Shown piece by piece: positions 43,697-54,491 of a stretch of 64,000 nt of DNA (position 1 is its first letter; every line of letters begins with the position of its first letter). A model generated the notes under the pieces. The model made no database searches. It worked only from the letters and a program-made list of their open reading frames with translations, and was not told the origin of the DNA. Origin of the DNA: Puccinia triticina. Its lineage: Eukaryota > Basidiomycota > Pucciniomycetes > Pucciniales > Pucciniaceae. The stretch is taken from NCBI RefSeq assembly GCF_026914185.1, contig NC_070566.1:2356001-2420000 (forward strand), in the 5' to 3' direction. Position numbers and translations under genes: made by a program.

Positions 43697-44113
43697 CGGA
43701 TGCGGTGGCCGGCTGGGGTGTGTGGCTTGTCAGTATCGGCAGGCCCCGTGGCAGGAGAGCTGGAGGGCGCGGGCTTACAGGTGGTTGGTGAGGGGGAAGA
43801 TGGATGGATTCCTTTCCCAAGTCCCTTCGCAGTATTCAGCTGCCCAGGAACCGGCAGCCGGCCCCCGTGGGTGGTAGGCTCAAGGCGGCGGGGAGGTTAG
43901 GTTTCAATCGATGAGAGCCCTTGCTCAGCCGGCGGCGCCAGACTTGACCCCCCGCCGAGCTCGCAGCCCTAACTAGGGCTACGGCCGGTTCGCCCAGCTC
44001 GAGGCTGCCTGGCCAGTCCCGGCCCCGCGTGCGCTGCCCAACCCACATCACCCAAGCTCAAGGACGACTGCCGGCCATCCAGCTCGACACTCGATCAAGC
44101 CTTCCCATCCATC
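43697..44113. promoter_or_regulatory. Shared divergent promoter of RPL19 and RPS18
   Basis: 417 bp between the two start codons, GC-rich and unbroken by repeats. It includes the palindrome AGCCCTAACTAGGGCT (43965-43980), built from telo-box-like (A)GCCCTA words that occur in many fungal ribosomal-gene promoters. The regulatory role is inferred. Confidence 0.6.
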
Positions 44114-44954
44114 ATGGTAAGCTCCACCAACGCACTGCATTCACCTCAAGGACACACCGATCACGAACCCCCGAGCAGACCTGCATCTTCGAGACACGGC
44201 TTGCAATTGGAGTTGACCCTTGGCGTTGCTTGTCTGTTTTTTTTTGCTTGATGATAGTCTCTCGTCGTACCCGAAGCCCACCAGCAATTCCAGCACATTC
44301 TTCGTCTCCTCAACACCAACGTTGATGGCCGAGTAAGCTCCCCAGTTCCTTCCCATACCGCATATCCGACGCCAGCTTTTTACATACCCCACTTCCTCAC
44401 CAAACCTAGATCAAAATCATGTTTGCCCTTACCCAAATTCGTGGTGTCGGTCGACGATTGGCAAACGTTGCCTGCAAGAAGGCTGATGTCGATTTGAACA
44501 AGCGGTAGGTTTCCCCAAGCAGCTGAAGAAACTAGCCCAATAGAACTTTTCCCGACACTAACCACCTCGCTGACGTCCCCAGTGCCGGAGAGTTGAACCC
44601 CGATGAGCTTGAACGAATTGTTACGATCATCCAAAACCCGGCCCAATTCAAAATCCCTGCCTGGTTCCTCAACAGACAACGGGACATCGTTGACGGTAAA
44701 TCTTACCAAGTCCTTTCCAACGGATTGGACAGCAAGCTCCGTGAAGACTTGGAGCGACTGAAAAAGATCCGAGCTCACCGTGGGTTGAGACATTACTGGG
44801 GTTTGAGGGTCAGAGGTCAACACACCAAAACCACTGGACGACGTGGAAAGACCGTCGGTGGTACGTCTCTTTATCTTTTCTACCTCACAGCTCGGATTCA
44901 CATGCTCACCTCACCCCTCAACCTTTCCTTTGTCCAGTATCCAAGAAGAAGTGA
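44114..44954 (+). CDS. RPS18: 40S ribosomal protein S18 (uS13)
   Basis: Five exons: 44114-44116, 44258-44332, 44410-44504, 44583-44860 and 44938-44954; total 468 bp, 155 residues, the family length. Exon 1 is only the ATG (ccatcATGgtaagc), a three-base coding exon. The protein reads [20 protein letters not shown], then [41 protein letters not shown], and ends VSKKK across the last intron. All introns are GT...AG, 77-141 bp. uS13 sits in the small-subunit head and contacts the large subunit. It looks intact. Confidence 0.97.
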
Positions 44955-45465
44955 TCGGCCTCTCGCGCTTGACTATCGTTCCACCACCCTTTGCTTTGTA
45001 CCGGGTCAGCCGCCAGGATGCAAAGTATTCATTGTCATCTCGCTCAGGTGCTCCTTTTGACATTCATTTGTCACATCGATGCGGGTTGGAGCCATCCAAT
45101 CTAACCTTATGCCATGCAAAACTGTTATTTCTAGGTGACCACTCGTCCTCAGCGAGCTTTGCTCTCCCACCTCACCTTTGCGTCTTCCCCGCTGCTGAAA
45201 GCTTGGTGTGATTGCGTGAGTGTCCCCCGGGTGCCCAATGTTGGCCACCTCGCCCATTGCTGGCCACGCAGCGCCTAACAGTACATCGCCCAAGTCATTA
45301 TGAGACTGGGATATCTGTGGTAACTGAGTGGGTAGGTGAGCTCACACCAGATAAGTCGTTGTTTAGGAAGAACTTGTGGTGGCAATCGGTAACCAACCGA
45401 CTATGTCACTTGGCCCCACTTCTTCTGCCAGTTATGGCTGCAACTGATTTGGCGGGTTCACAATT
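44955..45465. other. 3' flank of RPS18, no further gene
   Basis: No coding or RNA gene recognised. Short open frames here lack family resemblance. Confidence 0.45.
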
Positions 45466-45546
45466 AGGGTGTTCGAAATTGATTTTTGAATATCATTTAA
45501 CATAAACTCATCAGATTTATCAAAGTTTTGAGAGGTGCTTGAAAGT
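45466..45546. repeat. Fragment of the 28370 MITE family
   Basis: TAGGGTGTTCGAAATTGATTT... through gagaggtgcttgaaa matches 28370-28440 with scattered changes. The right half is missing; the next element begins just after. Confidence 0.85.
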
Positions 45547-45559
45547 TATACATTATATA

Positions 45560-46218
45560 CAGCAATGTCAGAAAAGCTTGCCAAATTTTGTGGCTGAAAT
45601 GACTTCTGCATTTCAGCCACAGGCCTGTACAGCTTCACTGTACAGGCAGACAAAACCCGTTCGGGCAGCTGGTTTCGCTTGAGATGGGTGCCGGGCCGGG
45701 CGAGGGGCAAGGGAGGCAGGGACGGCAAAGGGCCGGGTCGGAGTAAAGTCACTCCAGGAATCCAATGGTGGGGCCCTCAAGGCCCCAAAGTAGAAAACAA
45801 AGAAACTGAGTTTTTTCTTCTGATGGCATTCCTGACGTACAGGAGCCATACAGGCTTTGAGGCTGAAATCAGTGGTCCAAAAGCTTGCCAAACTTTGTGG
45901 CTGAAATGACTTTTGCATTTCAGCCACAGGCCTGTACAGCTTCACTGTACAGGCAGACAAAACCTGTTCCAGCAGCTGGTTTTGCTTGACATGGGTGCTG
46001 GGCCCGGCGAGGGGCGAGGGAGGCAGGGGTGGCAAAGGGCCGGATCCAAGTAAAATCACTCCAGGAATCCAATGGTGGGGCCCTCAAGGCCCCAAAGTGG
46101 AAAACAAAGAAACTGGTTTATTTCTTCTGATGGCATTCCTGACGTACAGGAGCCATACAGGCTTTGAGGCTGAAATCAGTGGGCCAAAAGCTGGCCGCAA
46201 GCTTTGCTGACATTGCTG
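45560..46218. mobile_element. Tc1/mariner-type non-autonomous element, 659 bp, with internal 307-bp tandem duplication
   Basis: Inverted ends CAGCAATGTCAG(A/C)AAAGC with TA on both sides (45558-45559, 46219-46220). The interior is two tandem copies of a 307-bp unit (starting at 45574 and 45881), which accounts for the repeated open frames here. Each unit contains small hairpins (tggctgaaatg...catttcagcca; cctgtacag...ctgtacagg). Confidence 0.85.
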
Positions 46219-46220
46219 TA

Positions 46221-46589
46221 CTATCAAATTTACAGCACCCAACCCCCAGGGGTTCTGGAAATTTGGTAGAGACCAGTGTCAAAATAAAAGTGCATTGCCT
46301 ACTAAGATGAGATGCTCCACCTCTTTTCTAGATAACCTCTGCACTATGAAAAAGACTTGAGAAATCAGTGTCAGTTGACATGCAATTACATTGATACTAC
46401 TTTGATGGGAACCTGGGCTTTTCCCTGTTCATTCCAAGCATCTTCCAGACTAGCTCAGTGTGGCCTGGTGCTGAGCCACACCAGATCATTGTGGCTTATG
46501 AGTTATCAGCCCTGATCAGTGTGAATTCCTCAGCTGGGACAAGGGACTATGTAATAGTCCCTCCTAGTCCAATGAGGCAGGCCGCCCTT
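46221..46589. other. No recognisable gene
   Basis: Non-coding; no clear repeat apart from the start of the fold-back structure at its right end. Confidence 0.4.
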
Positions 46590-48345
46590 GTCCTCCCGGC
46601 CAACAACATCATACACATGTTGACCAGGAGGGATCCCTCCCAGTCAATGATAATAGGGGGTTTCAAAGTAGACCCGCGCGCGCATTTGCATAACCCAGTT
46701 TTGCGGGGAGACTGCAAGTCGACGTTCAACATTTGAGTTGAATGCCAGCTTGCCTTGCCTTGCAACTGGCATGCGCGGGTCTACTTTGAATCCCGCTAAT
46801 ATACAGCACACGGCCAGGGGCAGTCCCTCCCGGCCAACAACACCACACACACGTCAACCAGGAGGAATTGCTCCCGGTTGACAACTGGGTACAACCTTGT
46901 CATCAAGAGGGTACACCACCCTCTTGATGACCGGAACACACCTGTCATGGAGCGGTTCTCAGCCCGCTTGATGACCGGCACACACCGGTCATTGAGTGAA
47001 TACACAACCCACTTGATGACCGGCACAGTCCGGTCATCGAGTGGATACACAACCCACTTGATGACCGGCACACACCGGTCATCAAGTGGATACATAACCC
47101 ACTCAATGACCGGTACACACCAGTCATTGAGTGGATAATCAAGCCACTTGATGACCGGTGTGGTGAGCGCAATCAACGCGCGCAGCGTGCAAAATAGCCA
47201 CAACTTAACTTTTTTTTTAACATAAACATGTGTAAATATATCTTATATCACTTTCACAAAGATGTTACATAGTTTTCTAATTAATTTAAGCACTTGAAAA
47301 AGGTATTTTCTGGCTATAAATATAAGAAACACTCAATATATGTAATCCTTCTGAAATAGCCACTTATATATACAAAAGTAGTATAAAAAGATATTTACAG
47401 TAATTTTCTTTACACTTCAATCTAGTACTCACTTCTAAGAATTATTTAACATCTTTGAGAAGTACTCCAGACTAAAGATCATTTACATATAGGAAAGCCA
47501 AGGCTCATATGTAACTACAATTTCATTACATAGTTGTAAATCTTCTAAGATTAAAAGCTAGTCTGATATTGGTTCTTTTGACTATAAAAGAAGCCCATTT
47601 TGTGGCCTTTTTCTTCCTTATGTCAGCATTAGAGAAATAGTACCACGTTACTATTTAGCTTTCATCACATCTTGTAAAATTGAAATTGATCATTATAAAT
47701 TGTGCCCTTGAGATTTAAAAACCCCCAAATTTGACCTCAACTTCACCAAAAAATCCCTACTCTGCGCCTTACAAGTGATTGACACAAGTTTTTTGTAGTA
47801 GCAGCGCCTAGAAAGATAAGAAGAAGCCACAAATATTTATTTTCTTTGTGCTATTTCTCCCAGAGTAAACGGAGAGCAGCCCTTCAAGCACTCTAAACTC
47901 TCCAAGCTCTTTCTCCCCAACTGTGAGAAGTTCCACACCGGCACATGCCAGTCATCAAGTGGGTTTCAGCCTGCTCAATGACCGGCACACACCGGTCATT
48001 GAGTCAAGTGGGTTAAGTATCCACTCAATGACCGGTGTGTGCTGGTCATCAAGTGGGTTGTGTATCCACTTGATGACCAGTGTGTGCCGATCATTGAGTG
48101 GGTTATGTATCCACTTGATGAACGGTGTGTGCTGGTCATTGAGCGGGCTGAAACCCACTCGATGACTGGCGTGTGCCGGTCATTGACTGGCTTGAGTATC
48201 CAATCAATGACCGGTGTGTGCCAGTCATTGAGTGGGTTATGTATCCACTTAATGACCGGTGTTTGCCAGTAATTGAGTGGGTTTGTTTTTGAACAGGAGG
48301 GATTGCTCCTGGTCAACATGGTTTCCTGTTGTTGACCAGGATCTA
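46590..48345. mobile_element. Fold-back element built of 45-bp palindromic repeats
   Basis: Two repeat arms (about 46910-47165 and 47960-48290) surround a 760-bp AT-rich core with no gene. Each arm is a tandem array of about six 45-bp units centred on GACCGGCACACACCGGTC, flanked by cacttgat/atcaagtg; unit starts at 46973, 47018, 47063, 47108 and 47153, and at 48030, 48075, 48120, 48164, 48209 and 48254. Outer blocks are also inverted (caaccaggaggaattgctcc against ggagggattgctcctggtca). Every unit is itself near-palindromic. The exact outer ends are uncertain. Confidence 0.72.
46656..46796. mobile_element. MITE, 141 bp, inserted in the left edge of the fold-back element
   Basis: Ends GGGGGTTTCAAAGTAGACCC and, reversed, GCGGGATTCAAAGTAGACCC. 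TAATA flanks both sides (46651-46655, 46797-46801), although only TA may be the true duplication. Confidence 0.8.
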
Positions 48346-48734
48346 TTCCTAGTCAACACTGAGGGGGGGGGGGTCTTGTTGACCTGATGCTGGCTGACAA
48401 GCCCAGGTTGGCAAACCAGCTTGAATCCCAGCTGAGCATTTGCCTCAGTGACCATGCAGATCCCAGCTGAGCAATTGCCTCAGATCAGCTCAGTCTTGTC
48501 TAGTGCACAGCTGTGCACTAGAGAGATTTTGAGCAACTTGAAAATATTCCAGGCTGTTCCAGCCTGGGATTCATTTGTATGAACTGTGGCGATACAGTCC
48601 AGAGAGGGGCTAGACCATTGACTGCGGCAAGGCGGCTGAGTGAGCGGATCCGGTACAAACCTTAGTCATCATCATTAGATTAGGTTTCATGTATCTAGCT
48701 ATAGATTAGTGTTGTATTGTCTCCTCCTCTCTTT
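48346..48734. other. No recognisable gene
   Basis: A G-run (48363-48372) and a short direct repeat (gatcccagctgagca(a/t)ttgcctcag, around 48425-48483); nothing else seen. Confidence 0.4.
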
Positions 48735-49591
48735 CTTCACTCATCCTATTTGTTGTCAATCCTCACGCACCTCAATAGGTGCATAAGTCTCTCCTCTCTC
48801 TTTCTCTTGTCTCCATTGGCCTCCCATCATCGGCCTGTTAGCTCACAGCTGCTCACTGGTGTTTCTCAGGTACTTGTTTCTTCTCTTTTCTTTTCCCTCT
48901 CTGTTTCTTTCTCTTCCTGTGCTCACCATGCAATGTCACACTCATCCTATTTGTTGTCAATCCTCACACACCTCAATAGGTGCATAATTCTATCCTCTCT
49001 CTTTCTCTCATCTCCATCGGCCTCCCATCAATGATGGTAAGTTACGTTATCCAGCTTGCCTAGATGTCATTCAGTTATCCAGTCCTATGTGGTGTAAAAT
49101 CCAACATAAATTGAATCTGTGGGTGTCAAGAGAAAGGTACAATGTCGTTTAACAATATGTACCCCAATTTATTCCAAGGAAATTCACTTTTTGATGTTAA
49201 AATAATGCTTTTGTGACCAAATATCAGTTATCTGGTCTAAGTTACCCAGATAACTGATTTTTGGTCACAAAAGTGATATTTCAACATCAAAAATAGGAGT
49301 ATATTCAAAAAATAGTGGGACCATACTGTTAATCAAAATTCAGCCTTTCTTTTGACACCCACAAATTCAATTTATGTTGGATTTCACACCCCAGAGGACT
49401 GAATAACTAAATCACACCTAGGCAAACTGGATAACATAACTTCCCATTGTTGCTCCCATCATTGGCCTCTTAGCTCACAGCTGCTCACTGGTGTTTCTCA
49501 GGTGCATAAGTCTCTCCTCTCTCTTTCTCTCTTCTCCATTGGCCTCCCATCATTGGCCTCTTAGCTCACAGCTGCTCACTGGTGTTTATCA
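48735..49591. repeat. Partly tandem pyrimidine-rich repeat, interrupted by a fold-back element
   Basis: catcctatttgttgtcaatcc...caataggtgcat occurs at 48735 and 48943; gctcacagctgctcactggtg occurs at 48841, 49473 and 49565. The region is a duplicated module of unknown origin, rich in ctctctctttctc. Confidence 0.75.
49036..49445. mobile_element. Fold-back MITE, ~410 bp, with ~100-bp arms
   Basis: The left arm (gtaagttacgttatccag...) and the reversed right arm (ggaagttatgttatccag...) stay similar for about 100 bp, including aaatccaacataaattgaat and tgtgggtgtca. A second palindrome (tcagttatctgg...) lies in the centre. The flanks catgatg-like words are similar but not an exact duplication. Confidence 0.8.
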
Positions 49592-50427
49592 TGAACCTGG
49601 TTCTAATTGAGTATTGAATCAAGCATGCCACATGTCAACTGGCAGCAGTTTCTCACATTTTTTTCATAGTGTCTGGGTTTGAATGGTTACTGATGCTGGG
49701 CTTCTGCAACATATGTATCTCTTCAGCATTCCAAAATGAACCTGATATGATCTGCCTAGTCTATGTAACCGCTCCGCTTCCACACAGTAAAACTCCGTAA
49801 GCAAATACAATTTTGGGTGGGAAAAACTCTCTGCAATGTAGCAATCACAAAAGTTAGAGTAAGAATAACAATGATCTCTAAAAATCTTTAGTAGGTAGAA
49901 GGACAGAATAATCCAATCATGAGTGAGAGAAAAGCCACCCCAAATGTTCTTTTCCTCCACTCCCTCAGCCCGCATAACCCCACTTCCAACCAATGTTGCA
50001 CGCACTCACCATAGCCCCACATGGATTTCCTCCCAGCCTAGTACCTCTCTAAGGCCTATTCTACTGCACCCTCTGACTAGCCTCCAACCCCAGTCTCTAC
50101 CTGGCGCTTCCACCCTAATGCCATCGGCTTCTGCTTTCCCAGTTCACCTGGTGCCGGTACACACTATTCAGTCCGCCCAAAAGTCATTCCACAGTCCTAC
50201 TCCAACCAATCCGCTAAGTCTGCACATCCAGAATGTGGCTCAAACCCCGGTTCCCTCACACCCGTGCCAAGTCCCCGTTCCTGCAGCTTTTCCTGTTTGC
50301 CAACTTTCCACACAATTTTGTAAGTGGTACTTTCAAGGTTTCCTCAGTCTACACCATGAAAAAAACTGAGGGGAGTAGGTGGTAGGTGAGGTGAAGCTAA
50401 CTCCAGCCTTAAGTCCAACCATACACT
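49592..50427. other. No convincing gene
   Basis: A 148-codon open frame at 49923-50369 is proline/serine-rich with no family resemblance; I do not call it. Confidence 0.4.
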
Positions 50428-52203
50428 TACAGCTATATCAGAAAAGGTTTCTGCTTCCCCCATTTTTTTCATCTTTTTCGCCTTCCCCCCTCCCCAAAAA
50501 TCTTTTCCACCAACCAAAGATCAGCGGGGAACGGCCGGTCCCCGCCTGCTATATGCAATTGGCCGCCGCCCACTCCAGCAGCGCTCAGCTTTATACGCCA
50601 ACAATTCTTGATAACATTGCTGGATATTCTCTGCTCGGAACACTCTTCTACCAAGGGCTATTGGCGAAAACTTGGCAGAAAGTTAGTTTGACTCTTTCTT
50701 TTTCTCACTTCCTCTAACTGTTTGGCTTGCCACTTTAATGGATTTTGCTATTATGATGATTTTTGGTTGCTAATGCTAGACTATTTTGGCAGACAGGTTC
50801 ATACCAATCCCTGAATCAAGGCTGCATTTGACAAAGACAGCCATATTCAAAACCACTTGGAATCCGCAGATGAAGACAGCCTTCAACATCACATTAAGCA
50901 GACATGTCAGTAACAGTTACATGTCAATCAGATGATTGGAATCATGGGCTCAAACAGTTGCTGTCTTGGCCAACCCCAACATGTGTTTACTCAAGCAGCA
51001 GCAAGAAGGAGGGAATGGGCCAGATGAGGGGGCCGCGGACGGAAACAACTACCTAGAACCTCTTCTGGGCATTGGGCTACCACATTGTAAACTGATCTAG
51101 GATCTTTTCACACGAATTATTATAGCTTATCCTGTCACTCACAATCAGTTCAATGAGTTCAAGTTTCATTTTCTGATTTCTTGGCTCTTGGCTCTCGGCA
51201 TTGATTTTTGTTTTCTGATTTCTTGGGCTGATATGCCTCCATTGCACATCAAACAAATCCCCAAGGTTTAATTTTAACATGGACCATCCAAACTTCTGGA
51301 TCAATTGGCTTGTGCAGTCATGTTGCACTAATCACGGAGGCATTCATCATCATGGCAGTTTTGTCAGTGAAATCTGACATGCACCCAAAATATAGCAGTT
51401 GCAATGAAAAGTGCTGTGAAACCAGCCATAAAACCCGAAAACGCGAGAGAGATAAACATCTTAAGATCATGAGAGAACAGACTACAGAGATGAAGAAGCG
51501 ATATTAATAATAAAGCTGAGAGGATCACTTGGCACGACCACATTGTTTCTTCAGGTGGTGGTTGTACTCTTCAGATGAGAAATGAGCAATCTGGGCCTGG
51601 CATCTGCCTTTTTGAAGCCGGCATTTTTAACCTTGGCGGGATCGATGTTGTACAATCTGCTGTTGTAACTGATTCAGAGTACATCAAAATCTTAAATGAC
51701 ACAAAGCACCGAGTCGGGTCCGGAATTCTTTTTGTCTGTGATCTGTTCAATCAGAGCTTCGGCCGCTTCAATTCAGCATTCATCTACGGATTACGAGTGA
51801 TGTTGAATCCAGCCTGGATTCAGTGATGGGTATGAACCTGTCTGCCAAAATAGTCTAGCATTAGCAAGCAACCAAAAATTGTAATATTAGCAATGTCAGG
51901 TGGCAAGCCAAACAGTTAGAGGAAGTGAGAAAAAGAAAGACTTGAACTAACTTTTGGTCAAGTTTTCGCCAATAGCCCTTGGTAGACGAGTGTTCCGACC
52001 AGAGAATATCCAGTGATGTGATCAAGAATTTTTGGCATGTAAAGCTGGGCGCTGCTTGGCGGCAGCCGATTGGTATAGCAGGCGGGGGGACCGGCCGTTC
52101 TCCGTTGATCTTCGGTGGGTGGAAAAGATTTTTGGGGAGGGGGGAAGGCGAAAAAGATGAAAAAAATGGGGGAAGCAGCAACCTTTTCTGATATAGCTGT
52201 GTG
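50428..52203. mobile_element. Non-autonomous element with ~400-bp terminal inverted repeats
   Basis: From cagctatatcagaaaagg (50428) to its inverse ccttttctgatatagctg (52203). The arms match through cagcggggaacggccgg, gggctattggcgaaaactt, aactgtttggcttgcca, gctagactattttggcagacag and ggttcatacc, reaching about 50830 and 51805. The middle 970 bp has no recognisable gene. Flanks read TA on the left and TG on the right, so the target duplication is not established. Long arms suggest a fold-back or Mutator-like MITE. Confidence 0.8.
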
Positions 52204-54491
52204 TCAAAGTGGCAGAACCCCCTGATGATGACAAAGGGGTCATTTTTATTCAAGGGGAGTCTGCTGGAATTTTGGCATATTTTACTGAATTAAAATTTCA
52301 CCTGACACTTATTAATATTCACATCAATTTTTTCATGGTGCTACATGTGAAATGCCTAAGCACGCCTGCTTATCATTTGTTTGGATATGTATGTAGACTG
52401 AGCATTTGCTCAGTGGCCCCACTGAATTTCCACCTGCACTGCGGTGAGTGGACATTCTACACCAATCACCCATATAAACCACCACACTGGGGTGAAACTT
52501 GGGGTTGTGTGTTATAAACTTGAAGATTTATGACATATAATCTACACTACATACAGCTCATGTCAACATCCCAACAATTATGGGGTTCAAAGCTGAAATT
52601 TATGAATGCATAAATGGGTAAATCACAAATTCATAGTTTTTTTTTTCAGGTGATCTCATCAATCTGCTTTTGCAATCTTTGAATTTCCTAGCCAAAAAAA
52701 GATTTTGAATATATCACTTACACATTTATGCATGCATGAATTTCCACTTTGAGTACCATCAATGGGGTAATGTACTGTTTGGTGAACAATTTGCCCCTGT
52801 CCAGGGAGAAATTTTTTCTTGCAGTCAAAACAATTGATACCCAAAGTGATTTATAGTATTTGAGACTGGGTTTTGAAAAAATTTGGGGAATGGGCATCCA
52901 TAAAGGTTCAGCAACATCCCCCAACCAGGCACTTTCTGCCTGCATAATCTCTGTTGCTAGAATGTTGGTTGAATGCTGCTAGGGCTTAAGAGGCAGATTC
53001 AGGACAGCACCAAAGCAAGTGGCTCAAAAAGCAAAGAGCAATGAAGATTGAAACCTCAGAATGATTGTTCTGCCACTAGCACTGTCCAAACTGACCACAT
53101 TATGCCAACTTCCCTTGTGATTTCTGGACCAAAAAATTCATTCATCACTTATTTGGATTGATTAACACCAAATAGTTACACCATTTTTTTGGCCAAGTCA
53201 AACCTTTTGAAGAAAACAAAAAACTTTCTTTCAAAGAAGTTTTGGGGCATTGGAAGTGTAACAGCTCTATAACTGAGACAAACAGGGTCCAGAGTCATGT
53301 GCAGTAATAAGCCCAACTATGTTTTCTTGTTGCAATTATTAACAGGCTTTGATTGGGACAGCCACCATCATATTGCCAGCATACTGCTTTTTGGTAAAAA
53401 AATTTGACACTTCCTCATTTTTTGGCCAAAAGGAGCCTTGGATTGGTGCAAGGTGTTGGCACAACTTCAATTCACAGCCAATTTTAACTTGCCAATCTCT
53501 TTGCATTTTCTATTGAAAGTTTCAGAAACCATATCTGACCTGTTGTCACAAAAACAGGGCCCAATCTTACCTTAGTGTTTCCAGTTCAAGATTCTCTGAA
53601 CAGTTTGGAAACTGTTTGGAGAATTTTCATGGGACAGTGTTCTCATTTACTATTTTTCAGTGAACCTTGCACTTGGACGTCGGAGAAAAAATGTGCGTTG
53701 AAAGGGGGTCCCATCAACCTCAGGACCCTCATGCCCCGGTCCGGGGGACGACGGACTTGAGCTGTCACTCTTGGAGCGCTGAGATTTCTCTCGGTCACTC
53801 TAGTGGTGTACTCCTGTTGGTCTCACAAGTAGCTGCTGGTGCTTACCCGATGAAGGAGGTTGCATTTGGCACAAACTTACAAGTATCTTGTCAAGATCAA
53901 AAGAAAATGAGTGACAGATGATAAAACAGATTTTAAACTTGGCATGCACTTTCAAGCGTCTTTTTAAGCTCGAAATTAAAAGTTAGGAGCAACTGAAATA
54001 TATAATTCCTTGTCAGATGCGCTAAATACATGATTTGTAATCAACAAAACATTCTAATTAAGTGAGCTCGCAATACCTGAAAGCAGACAGAGATCTGCCT
54101 AAGTTGTTTTAGAGAGAAGAGGGATCGAGTGAGACTAAATATGTCGGTCTAGGGTTTGGATTGATAATGTCAGAATCTGCAGCGACATCTACATCAGTGT
54201 CTGTCTTGTTTCCTTTTCTCTTCTTCGTCTGTTGCGGCTCACCGAGATAAAGCACGGCTATCGTAGTAGCTTTGTTTTATCTTGCCTAAATGGGCCTGCG
54301 GTTTCCTGTGCTACAGTTCAACCGGGTCTCTTAGCTTATCTGTCGCATGGCCTTGTCTGGCCTAGTTGCGTGGCTTTGGTGCTTACAGGTTGCGTTGGCT
54401 TCCGTGATTCTGGCGAGCAGTTCGTCTCGGGACTTTAGTCCTAGTCTTTCTGCGAGAGTCCTGTGGTTAAACACATCTAGGTCAGTCTTGG
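52204..54491. other. No recognisable gene; may include the 3' LTR of COPIA-B
   Basis: Short open frames only. The last 450 bp (54050-54490) follow the COPIA-B stop and may hold its LTR, but I cannot find a matching copy beyond 58968. Confidence 0.35.

Noticed and set aside
46973..48260. CRISPR-like regular repeats (45-bp period)
   Set aside because: Units are contiguous and internally palindromic with no unique spacers, in a eukaryotic genome; they form arms of a fold-back element.
49923..50369. 148-codon proline/serine-rich open frame
   Set aside because: No family resemblance, signal or splice structure; composition fits chance in pyrimidine-rich DNA.
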